From: Acanthaster planci
Taxonomy: Eukaryota; Echinodermata; Asteroidea; Valvatida; Acanthasteridae
Reading direction: 5' to 3'
Assembly: GCF_001949145.1 (NCBI RefSeq)
Contig: NW_019091540.1
Location: 210,341 to 274,340 of the forward strand
Length of the DNA stretch: 64,000 nucleotides
Made by a program: the position numbers and the translations under genes. Shown here in pieces: positions 40,929 to 53,600 of the stretch (within the stretch, counting starts at the first letter, position 1; each line of letters begins with the position of its first letter). The notes under the pieces were generated by a model, which ran no database searches, had not been told where the DNA came from, and saw only the letters and a list, made by a program, of their open reading frames with translations.

Positions 40929-43900
40929 ACAAAGTACAAATAAAAATTCCTTTTTCTGTTAAAAATTTAAATGTACCAAAAGCTGTAACATATTTATTGT
41001 TTTCTATGAAATTAATCTCCTTACCAAGAGGTATATGTCTTGATTACGTGGGTGAAAATTTCTGATTGAAAATTTAATGGCAATGCGAAACAATATCTCA
41101 ATAATACAGCTACATGTAGGCCTACCATGACAATATGGAATTGAGTCATAAGTAGGCCCAATATTGATCAGGATCATGAAAGGCCTAATGTAACATTGTA
41201 GGCCTAGGCCTACATCTTACAAGTGCAAATGGCAACTAGTGCTAGCAAACATAAACATACATGTAAATTGGCCAGTGAAATTTCATGCACTCAAAAAATT
41301 GTTGCGCAAGTTCCAACTTGTGCTCAAAAATCATAACAATGACGACGAACGTCATGTACCCCACATGAACCAGTACATGAATAGGCAGGGGCAGACATCC
41401 AGGACATTTTCAGGGAAGAGTTTCATATGGACGCCAATAATTATTTCCTACAGCATTAGCCATCAGAAAGCAAAACATGTCCAGAAAGTTCAGTTAGTAG
41501 GGAAAATATCAAGTCGTTTACTTAGAAAAAAGCATGCTGTGTCGGCACACGTGCCACGGTGATTGATTGATACATTTAAGCACTGCAATGTCCAGTGTTC
41601 AGTTTCGATGTTATCACAGCTAACGGATAATGCAGAGCTCAGGAATCAGTCATTGCTGGCTGGTGCACCGTGATGTTGTCTCCATGACATTAACGTACAT
41701 GTACAGTTTAAATTGCTATTTGAACGAGATGGTAACTGGGAGCAGGACGACAAGAGCATTTTGGATTTGAAGGGGGCATCTCTCTTTTCTTCCAAAATGT
41801 GAGTTAACCTTCCCATCATTATTGGAATCTCCAATTCTCACTGAACATGCTTAATCCTAAGGTTAAGCCGGGTGCATTAGACAGTTTCAGGACCATTTTG
41901 GAGGTAAATTCAGAGGATTTTGATTTGGGGTACAAGCTATTTTGAGTGAAATGAATTAATGGGATGGAAAGCTTATAGACCTTTGTTCAGTGATGGCATG
42001 ATCATGCTGGACCTATGATGTGTTGTAATAACAATGTGTGCATAGTGTTGTGATGGTAATCTACCTATTCAAGATAAACTAGTCAAGCATGCAGCATTCG
42101 CATGTGTGCTTGCATGTGGTAGAGACTGCCCGTAGGAATACGCGATCACCGTGGCCAAGGCGGTCCACAAGTGGTGATGTTTACATTTAGTCACGTGGGA
42201 GGAGAAACCAAGATATTGTGGAGTACCCTAAATTCACGCGTACGAGTATTCGCGTATCCAACTTTCTCGTCATGAAATTCTTGAATGAAATTATGTGCCG
42301 ATGTTAATTTACTGTTGATAATCGATAGTTACTTAAGCATTTTCTTTCGGCAGCTACGTGCAATTTGGAAGCTTTTCCAGTGAGAATTCGAAAAAAATGT
42401 CTGTAGAGCACAGTGTTTTACTTTACAGACTAACTACAAAAATTAACTGGTTGAAACTGTCTACAAAATGGAAACTGTCTACAAAATCTAAAGTGGCATC
42501 AGTAGGCCAATATGGAACTCTTTCTGCATCACTACACCAAAGCAATCAATGCATTTTTCATAAGTAGGGCATTAATGATGCCCTATAAAGTGACGTTTGC
42601 AAAGTACATGTACGTGCGCCAATTTTGGTGACATACATGAAAGTTTTACTACAGCCGATGCAACTTGTTTGCAGATGATGTTGTTCTGCTGCTTTGGTGA
42701 CATCCAATGTTCTTCATAATATTATTCCATGTATGATGTAGGATTTTAGTCAAACTTTTAACTAGGCCTACTGAGAATAAAGTTAGAAATGCAGTTTATT
42801 TAAGAACAATTTTCGGTCAAAGTAGGCTACATGAAGTAAAGTGCATGAATTATGGTGACTCATGGATAGGACTCAACGTCGCCTGACCATCCATGACCAA
42901 TGACCATGTCCACATGGCGAATTGTAGAGTCAAAGTTATTACTTATACTTAGGACAAGCATGGTCCTGGGCTTATCCTGACATTCAGTGATCTTATACGC
43001 GCATATAACACCATGTACGGGGAAACCCATGTACGTGATCATGTCCGTCATATCCCTGTCCGTGTGCATACGTACGTGTACATCCACATGTACCGTAGAT
43101 GTACAATGTATGAGTAGTACAACTTCATTTTGCGCCACACATCTGACCAGCTGCAGCGCTACCCGCCTTGGCCATTAGCCAGCACTGCAGTTACGATAAA
43201 ATTACTCAACATTTTTACAACTTTTGTCATTTTACTTACCTTTATGACAACTGAGAAAAACACTGGAGAATATGGGTAGGGTTTTTCTATCGAATAATGC
43301 GCTTTTTCGTCGAAAATTTTGTTCCGTTTGGTCAAAAGGTTGAGAAAATTACCCTAGTTCCAGTTGTACATCTCCCGGCCTCATCATGGAACTTCACACT
43401 GCAGTCCTGCTTGTATACCTTTTGTATTCCGTACATCCGGGTGCTAATTGTAATCGGGGTCAAAGGTGAAATGAATGATGGGGTCTGGTGTCCTTAGAAG
43501 AGGCCTTGCAAACGTAAGCGTATTAAAGTAGTGGTATCAGACTGAAGTGACTGACTCGATGATAAACATGTTTCTGCGAAGAATTTCATGACAAGACTTG
43601 TGGCTTTAGCGACATCCACAAATAGTGAATGTGGAAACTCTACCGTTGAGTAAAGCTCATTGTGCGTATACTAAAATACATACACTATATTTGGTTTATT
43701 CCATTGAACAGCTGGAGGGGTGTTGTACATGATTTGCCATCGGCCAGGATGTACATGTATGTATGGCCCAGGTGGCACTGGTAGGAGGAATGGGAGGGGG
43801 AGGGACTGTACTAGCAGGCAATTGAATCCTTATTTTAGGGGGTTTGTAGGGGACCCCCAGTTTATTGTCATGTTTAATCTTGTAAAACAGGTCAGTCCTC

Positions 43901-44689
43901 CAAACCCAAAGGCATTGTCCTCTTTATTGCGCTGACTCTACTTACCATATACAATTCGATTTGAATCAATTCGAATTTCCAAAACATACGTCATGTGTAC
44001 ATGTAGGCCTAGCTACAACTTACACTGATATGTGCCTAGCCTAGTCCAGATAGACTCCTGTATCTTTGCACTTCTGTCAGGAAGTTTAAGAAGTTGAAAC
44101 TTAATGAGAATAGTGCTACATCCAGCAATGCTGTCTGGGTTTTGGCACAGCTTTCTTGGTTTGGCTAATTATAGATTTTTTCAGCATGCCCTAATTTGAG
44201 ATATGATAAAAACAAGAATGAATCCATTTCAGTGCGTGAGATTACCTTCTGTGACTCATTGTCAAGGCTTTACAACATTTGTATATCCACTACAGGAATC
44301 ATGATTTTCTTGTACGTGTATGCATATACTTTGTAGCATTTCATCCCTCGTAATTCATATACTTTACATACATTCTTTACATTGGGCATGATGAGTCACT
44401 CTGTACTGTTGGTTGATCTCGATGGGATCATTTGATTGTGCAGCATCTACTGATCATCTTTTAATTTACAGTTGTGGAAGATTATTTGATGTGGAAAAAT
44501 ATATAAAGTCTGAGATTTGCTGCAGGATCAACAGGTAAGTGCGTCACCTTACCATGAACCAGTCATGCAGATCAACCAAATGCACAATCACTTTAAAGAT
44601 TTGTTGTTCACTTTTCGGTCTCCTTTCCCCCCTTCCAAAAAAAAAAGAACTAGCCAGCAATCCACTGAAGTGCACCGTCTGTTTCCTGG

Positions 44690-47600
44690 ATGCAAAGTTT
44701 GGTGAGACGTCTGCTGCAGCAACAGAGAGAACGCAACCATTTTAGCCCAGAGTCACACCTTGGGGACAGCAGCGGCAGAAGTTGGAGTCACACCAGCCAG
44801 AGTGCCATGAACCACTTCTCAGCCGAGAAGCTGGAGGAGATTCGGCAGCAGATGGCGCTGCATCGGAAGAACTTGCTGTGCATCTGCAGGCAGGTTGCAG
44901 TTTTGTTTGTTTTGTTTTAATGGGTGCGATGATCAAGCACAATGCAAAACATACCATGATGCTGAGGTCAGGGTGCAGTATGAATCTTGATGTCTATCAG
45001 GAACTTGAGCTGCTTAGTAATGGAAGCAGTTTGGCAGGCATGTATGTGTGGCCTTGGTTTTTAGCTCTACGTTGTCCACATGCCAAGCATGTGCATTGGG
45101 TTTTATCGCTCTCCTGTTTACAGCTCTGTGCTCTACAGCTTTTCTATTTTTTCTTAGAGGCGCAGTATTTAGTTTTTTTTCCCCACAAAGACTTGTTCAT
45201 AAATTGGACCTTTTGTCACTTAAAACATCGTGACTTTTGTTCAAATATATTATAGCGAAATACAAAGATTTTTCAAAATAAGTTTATGAATAAAGATGCT
45301 GCAGTGCAGCATTCTTGTGTAATGATTGTTGACATTGATGTATCATTGCACTCATATCAACCAGTGTAAGATATGTTGCTTGTTAGCAGAGACTTGAAGT
45401 GGAAAAAGTTTGAGAGAACATAAGTTAAAAAGCATCAGGTGTTTGTTTCACATACTGTGAGAAAACAAGGTTACTGCTGTAAATCTAAAGTACTTTTCTA
45501 CTTAATGGATATGACTGTGCAGTTTTGTATCTGACAATTGTAATTGTTTTGTAATTGCCAAGTAAACTTGAGAAAGTGATTTCATTTTTCTTTGACTTAC
45601 AATGCAGATTAGCAATAAGAAGCCTTGTTGAGAAAGCACATTCAGAAGGTGTGGATGATTCCTGTGATGAGTTTAAGAATCTTGCAACAATATTGGAGCA
45701 CATCTTGAGTCACAGACTCAAAGGTAAAAATCACAGAATCAGAGGTCAAAATCATAGACTCAGTCACAAGACTCGAAGTTGAAACTCGCAGACTTGGTCA
45801 CAGATTCAGGGGTCATAATCACAGATTAGGAGGTCAAGGTCACAGACTGGGTCATAGGCCCGGCATATAAATCACAGTATTACACACTGCACAAACTTGG
45901 TAATGGACTTTTAAGGTAAACAATGAACTACAGTATGTTTAATGAGAAGACCAGTGGTCCATATAGGGGGGTGCAGAAATACATATGATGTGACTTAGCT
46001 TGTAACAGGTAACATGCAACATCACATGCTTCAAGGAGTTTGGATGAATGAGAATGGTTGTAACATTTTGTCTGAGATGCCATTTGTTGGTAAACACCGC
46101 TGCATTTACGTGGGTTTTTTGGGTTTTTTTTTTTTTTTTTTTTTTTACAACACTAACTGTTTTAACGTGTTGCTTACACAGGCCAGATTTCCTGGTTTGG
46201 GCTGGAGGAGCCCAGGGAATTCTGGGATTTCATCAGCGTGGTGTGTAGTTCGCTCCCCCACAACTGCATTGATAACATTACCAACATGGAGGACGCAAAG
46301 AAACCCAAGGCAAAGGTACGACTATGTCTTACCACAGTCCAGATTTTTTTCTATAGTTCTGTAACTATCCAGGTGTGCTCTTACATTGCGTTTACTGGTG
46401 ACAAATAGCACATGCAAACCCAACCTTACAACTGAGTCGCAAGTCACAAGAGCCACATTTGACCTATTTAAAACAAACCCTGAAACTTTCCACCCTCGTA
46501 ATGTTAATTTTTCGGGATCAGGATGCCAAAGAAGTACTACACCAAAACAAAGAGCTTAGTTGGGCTTTGCAAATGCAAACTAAAACTTGCTGGGGAAAAT
46601 GGCCTTGGGGCTCATTTGGTGGTGGGAACCTTTTTTTCATTATCCTAGCAACAATCTTCCTTCAGGGAAACCTGGTCTTGTTCACATGCTTGCTTGTTTT
46701 GCCGTGGCAAGTCTTTAGCGTAGTGGTTTGGGCCACGTTTAGTTGTCGCCCTGTCAGTAACTTCTAGTTCCTCCTAGAGTAGGTAGCGATGTGCAAGACA
46801 CAGTTGGTGATATTCCTGTATGTTTTAATGATTGCCTCAAATCGTCGCTTACAAAAACCACTTCACAATGAATTCTGCATGTATTGCAGCGTGGCATCTA
46901 TATTCAATCCCAAACTTGAGTGGTTCCCATTAAAGTTGTACCCACAGGGGCTCATATTAGTCAACGGAGGTTGAATGTGTGAGGTACCCTCAAGTGGCCT
47001 TGGGCCACAGGCCGGCTTTGTTGGAAATACTTCTCTGCAACATCATCTCAGAGCATGAAAGAAAAGCGACAGTGTAGTAAGAAATGTCGCTCACATCTTA
47101 AATGAATGACCACCCAGGGTCAGCACTTAGGAAGTGCCAATTTGTAAAGGGTAGTGGTTGTGGTGTCTTGTCATTTAAAAAGTCGATTTTTTAAATACAA
47201 GTAATATCGCGCCAGGAACAAGTGCAATGTGGAAATAATATCATCAACAAGTGGTTGAAGTGCCTCGTACGAGGCAGGAAATTCACCCACATATTTATAA
47301 GATCCACATAACCGCATTTCAGTCTAAAGTTTAATTATGTCCCTCCTATTTTTTTTTTGTTGATTTTAATAACAGACGTATACATGTATTATGGATGTCA
47401 AAATCTGGCTTTAGAAAACTGATAAGCTAATTTAGAAAATAGGCCAGAAAGTTACTGATGTTTTTTCCTTGTAGAAGTTGTCGTCTAGCTGAAAAGTCCT
47501 GACTGTGATAACTTCAAATACGAAATTTCCATGTCTCGTTCATATGGCTTAGCATACCAAAGGTTTAGCTTTTTTGCAAAGCACTAAAGATAAAAATGAA

Positions 47601-50600
47601 ACTCACGTCTGAAATGCGTTGTGAGAGATGTTATGCCAATTATCCAAATAAATTTATTACAGAGGTACATTTATGTGTACATGTATGTGCATTATCTTTG
47701 AACCTGTTACTGGAAAGAATATTACTCTGCTGACATCCATGCATGTTCGTAGTGCTTAGTGGATTAAAATTTGTACAAATGCTTTGAGCATTCACAGGAA
47801 GGTTTCGTTTGACGGTGCATTTTCTTACTCATAGCAATGTGGGTCCGAGTTACGTTCCTGCTGTCTGGTCCCATTTCCTCCTTGGCGAGGAGGGAGGAAA
47901 AAGAAATCAGTGGTATAGGATGCATCACAGTTCAGAAACGTTTGGCCTGTCCGACCTAAAGTCTGCCCAGGGCATAGAGAGTTTAGTCGTGAACTGTTGC
48001 CTGCCCAGTATGCGTGAAGCTGTGAGAAGTGACTAAACTAGGGTACCGGATCACCGTGTAGTTCCCTGGAGTCAACACCCCCTCTTTCCCCTCCTCCCCT
48101 ACCCCTTCTTGCTCCGGAATACGTATCTGCCTGGTCATACATGTATGATCTTAAACTGGGGGATGGGGTAGGGGGTTGGTTGAGGTCAAGAGGAGTTCTG
48201 GTGGAACTGGTGAAATGACACTAACCCTCGCGGTGGCCAGAAACTGTGCCTTGAAGAGGGGAGGGAGCTCACAAGATTTTGCCCGATCAGAAACACTGAT
48301 AGTTCAAGTGACCAGGGGGTATATACAGTCAACTGGTTAGCGATTACTTTAAGCAGAAAAATCCTGCCAAGTGGAACTGCATGCAAAGCGTAATTGTTGG
48401 GGACGTGGCGTCATTGAAGCCTCCAAACAGTCCCCGTACAGGTACATTGGCATTTGATGCCCCACCAAAGAGCCTACTTTTCACAATCACATTTGACATA
48501 TCGCACAGTTAATCATAAATTACAAAAATACAAAATGTAAATAAAATACAGAAATTCCTACATGTACTTCAGTTGCAACTATCAAAAAATGTCTGAACTG
48601 CAGTGTCTTTATGCATCAGGACTGTATACTTCCGTCTACACGTATGTTTTTACAATGTTTTTCCTGTTAACGGACATGTACATGTAGCCAGTCCATGGTA
48701 TGGACCTTTTGTTTGCCATGTCACAGTCATAGTGTTTGGCCAACCAGTCCTTGCCAAAATGTGGCCGGCCGTCGGTACAAAAACAAAAGAAACATTTACA
48801 AAGTGTTCAGAAATCTTGCGCAGGTCTTAAAACTCTAAAATATGTACGTTATTCTACTTTGCCTACTGATGAAAAATCTGTCTTTTTAACTCATACGGAA
48901 CAGGTATCAAAGGCAGGTTCATTCTGGTACTTGTAATGTAATTCAGTCAAACATAGAAGTAAAAGAATTTAATTGTCATAAAACATATTCATAAAACTCG
49001 CTTGAGTTGAAATATTTATTTTTGCATACATTCTCATGGATGAATGTATTTTAATTTTGCATTTGTGTTTGCTTTAGTGCCATGTGTGAACGTCCTGAAA
49101 ACTTTCACTGTCCATATAAAATAGCAGTCAGTGTTTGTGAACAAACGAAAAGGTTTACACTTTCTGTGTCACTCTGCTGTACGTGTTTGTGTAAACCATT
49201 TCTGCTTAATACAAATGATGAAACTGTAATGAGAATGTCTACCTGAGATCAAGGAGCAAAGAAATGTTAACGCAAAACACATGCTCATGTTGGAAATGAC
49301 TTTTACAGCCGTGGTGTTGTTTTGCTTGTGCATGCTTGCATGTATAGACTCTCACTACTTCACTGATACTTAAAACAAACTCTGATGCCATGGTTAGCAA
49401 GGTTTGTGCAGTACATGCACATTGTGCCCACTGTTTTGCTCCCAGCCTCCCTAAAATCAACAAAGCTTTCATTACAGATGAATCCAGCGACATTTTACTG
49501 GACCTAGCTTATCCTGATAGCCCCCTTTAATGGTGGAGAGTATTACGTTAAGTTCTGTTCTGAGCGACTCACAGGATAGTCTCCACACAATAGTTACCAC
49601 AACGTAATGTTATCACAAGGACAATGATAATTTTACCATGGCCACCGGCTTTGTCCACAGTAGGAAACGTTTGGGCTAAAAGCAAAGCTGTAAAAATGGT
49701 CCATGCAGTAGTGTACATCGTATCTAATTTACATTGAGAGAAATGTGACGAAGCAAGTGAGCAGCACCTTCAAAACCATTGATGGCTTAAAAACCTTGAT
49801 GGCTGATTCATTTGGAAATATCACTTTCAGTAATTTTAATTTAGGATTAAATTACACGTATTTCAAACTTGGCAGTTTATTCGGAAATGGGAGGATTTAA
49901 ATTTTTCACTAACAAGGCAGAGACATGGGCAGTGGGGTTATGGTTTCCATATAATTCTTTAAACATTTGTTTTTATTTTTTGTACAGAGATGTTTTTGTT
50001 TACTGAGGTCATTTATTTTCTGGTTTTACTCAAATAGGGAAGAGCTTGGATTCGCTCAGCTTTGATGGAAAAGCGCTTAGCAGAGTATATCCAGCACACC
50101 CTGAAAAATGAGAAAGCAATGAAGTAAGCTGTAAACAAGGGTGATTATGGAAGGTGCTGACCGTGATTAGTTTGAGAGAGAGAAACAGGAAGTTTCAAAA
50201 ACTGGTTTATCATTTGGGTAGTTTTCATTCTCTGTGGGTAGATTTTAGTTCAGCTGTCATTTGGGCAGGTGTAGTCTCCCTCATTTTCCAGACCTTAGTT
50301 CTAGCTCAGTTCATGACTATCTTTGCCTGTTTGCACAGAGTCAGAATAGACTCGAAAAGCAATGTCTGCAAAGTTGAGCCTTGATGGTTTCCATGGACAA
50401 ATTTGTGCTCACAGGATTTTTTTATTTGCTAAAAGAATCAAGTTTCTGAACTAAAGACAAGGTGTCGGAATGTTAGTGTAAAGTTTTGCTGATTCAATCC
50501 AACAAGATTCCATAGAATCCTAGATAGATAGATTCCATAGTGTCCTGACCAATCGGCTGTAGCCACGGCTATGGCAGGTGGCTATGATCGCAAGCCAGTG

Positions 50601-53600
50601 GCTTTCATTAGCATGTGTTATTTCAAGCTGCAGCCACAACTTACAGGCATGGCTTCATTTTCACTGCAAGGTTTAGAATCAGAGGTCCTCTGCTAGTGAC
50701 TTTCATGTTCCCGTTTTTTATGCTTCCTTGCAGAGCATTCTTTGCGGAAGGTGCCTTTATGCGTGCAGAGGAAGCACAGGTGGTTGCTAGGGAGTTGGAG
50801 AAGCTGAATACCATTGACTTCAGGTAGGAGTGATCAAAGACAAACCCAAAGAATTCCAGGGACTTCTGAGAGGGAGAGAGCCTTTTTGTCACAAGGACCG
50901 AGATCCAGTATGGTTGACACCTTGCTCGCATGCTACCAGTGGTGTTTAACTATCAATACCACAGAAGACAAGCATGGGCCAGGCAAGGCCGTTTGCTTGC
51001 GGAGGTCACTTTGAAAAGGGGAAGGAGGGGTCAACACTATCTTTTCATTGCAACACTGTTCAAAGGGGACAGTATCGGACAACAGAGCACACTGCTCATA
51101 TGGCTGTGTAATTTCTGACATTCGGTGGAACACCAGCAAAAGTCAACGTGTAAAGAGTACACTCATGTAAAAGGGCACATATAGGGATAGAAGGGTAGTA
51201 GTTATAAAATATTGGGGGCTGAGTGCCTTATATCTCCCTGGATACTTTACCAGTGACAAAACAGTGTGTTTAATATTGCCCATGTAAGTAAAGCAGTGTA
51301 ACACTTCCTTAGACTAAGCACAGGATGTTGCTACAGGGAACCAGCAATCAAGGACAGGAAGAATCTTGTGTTCACTTTGTCTGTCCTCAGTGGTCAGGTT
51401 AAACAAGTACACTGGCACGGTGTACTGGTTCCCACGTGTTTGACATAGAGAATGCATTTCATATGGACATGGGTCATTCCATGAGGTCAGGGCACAATTT
51501 GTGACGGTGTCCCTGTTACATACTGTAGGTAACTTTTACCACCTGTCATGACCTGTAGAGAAGGTCCTTTACTCTGTCAAAATAACACACACCTCTGTAT
51601 TCAGCCTTGCAAGATGTATAACAATGTCAGTTTGGAATCCACAGGCAGGAAAATAAAGTTCATTTTTACGGAACCCATGTAACAATTGACACCGTCACAA
51701 ATTGTGCCCGAACCTCATGGAATGACCCACATATGAAACATGTCGTTCCCATGTGCTCAGCACCATTCACATTCAAGGGGATGACCCAGTATCTCTCCTC
51801 ATAACTTCCGAGGAGGTATTTGTGCACAGGTGCAGTAACAGTCGCTACTGTATACCGTGCACCCAGTCATTGAGATTAAAAGAATCTGGCAGAAATGTAA
51901 GTAATGCGGGGCTCAGAACTGATTTTTTAATGCACTGTGCATTGAGGCAATACTGTTGAAAGGCACTAAGTCTGTTTCGTTTTCAAGCTTCTTTAACTCA
52001 CTCTATTTTTTTCACTTACAGTTCGTGTCTCAAAGGGGAGAAGCTTGAGACTGGTGTTGCCCATGTCATTGACTACGCGTCGTATCTTCAGATTCTCTTG
52101 AGGCAGGAAATGAAGTTATTTCTTTTGTATCCTGCGGTGTTTTGTAAATAAATTATGTCATTGCATTTGCTTCAGAAACTGAAATAAAAAAATTGCACTT
52201 TTGAAATAAGGGATCATAGTTTTAGGTTTATGTCATGAAAGTTCTTTTCTTGAGCCTGCAGATTGTCGTCACATTTTGAACATGTTTTTTTCTTTACAGA
52301 GACAAAGAAACCTCCCCAACTGCTGACCACTCTCAGGGTGCAACATCAGAGAACAACGGGACTGACAGGCCAACGGCAAGCCACAGTCTTAGCCACAGCC
52401 AGGCCAGCGGCACAGCCGATGAGAAATACGCAAGACTGCAGGAGCAGTTCCGAGCTGTCAGCGCTCAAAAGGTATCGTCAACACTGCAAGGCAGACTTGC
52501 TTGTGAGCATAGTTGCACATTTGGGGGGAAATCAGGTGGTATATTGGGAATCTTTCCGTGTTCAGAACCTTCAATGCCTGGAACATTTTATTGCAGAGCT
52601 GTTCAACAGAAAATAAATTAGGGGAATTTAAGTTCTAAGCTGTTGTTGCCCGGAGCTAAGCCTCTTATGTACATTTTGTAAAATTTGGGCTATTCTTTTC
52701 TGTTTGCAAAATGTGCTTGTGCTTAACAAATTTCTTGGCTTTATAAGAAGCTATGTTAATTTGGCAAGCCTGATGTCCCGTGGAAAACTTTGGACAGCTT
52801 GGGACATCATGCTGATATCATGCATTTTTATAAGTGCATACAAAGTATGAGCTGTGTAAGTTTACACAGCGTTGTGGGAGTTGATTTATCCATACTTATT
52901 TAAATCAAATTTGAAGCGATTTTTATTTTGCAACATGAAACGTTGTGTATGTATTTCATCTGGAATCCATGCCTGAACCGATTAGTCGCACAGGGTGAAA
53001 ACATGACCTCAGTGCAGTGATCTTCTCTAAATGATGTTACGTTCCCTTGCTTGCCTCTGTCGTTTTGCCCCATCTGCCAAAATGTCATCTGCTGAGGTTG
53101 AAGATGTTTGTGAATGTTAACCATAGAGCACACTAGTGTACCATTTTCCTCTTAAGATTGTGTTTGCGTCTGCTTGGGTATCTGTCTCATATTGCTGTTC
53201 TTCTGAGTTGTTGCGACAAAAATGCTTATGTATTTAGTCTGTCTTCTGCGCTTTCAACTGTAACTCTACTTTTGACCCAATGCCCTGTTTACATTACCTT
53301 CAGGAGTATTTAGAAGATACTATGCAACAGAAAGATCACCAGCTCTCCAGTAGCAAAAAAGAATGCAAACACTTACAGCAGGCCTTGAAGCATACGGATC
53401 AGATGGCTCGACAAGAACACCAACAACTCCAAAGGACAATCATGCAACTGCAGGCTAAAGTGTAAGTCAGGATCTAGTCAACTATCCTTGCAGGTTCATG
53501 ACATATGTTTGAATTGTCTCTTTTCCTTTTTTTTTCCCCCTTGTTAATGAGTGAAAAGAAGCACTGCTATACTCCAAGTAGGAACAAGAGAGGGCATATT

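Larger units (their letters stand above)
22054..44689. other. Gene-poor interval between SPOP and RUNDC3
   Basis: SPOP (minus) and RUNDC3 (plus) diverge from this interval, so promoters and any untranslated first exons of both should lie here. I could not identify them. No coding exon is recognisable. The interval holds the ACATGT field, a SINE-like sequence, several inverted-repeat elements and two tandem arrays, listed separately. Most open frames in 19-39 kb are periodic translations (His-Val, Met-Tyr, Cys-Thr) of the short repeat. Confidence 0.6.

Noticed and set aside
41239-41562. 107-codon plus-strand ORF
   Set aside because: No domain, no splice context and no similarity I recognise; the length is compatible with chance in this sequence.
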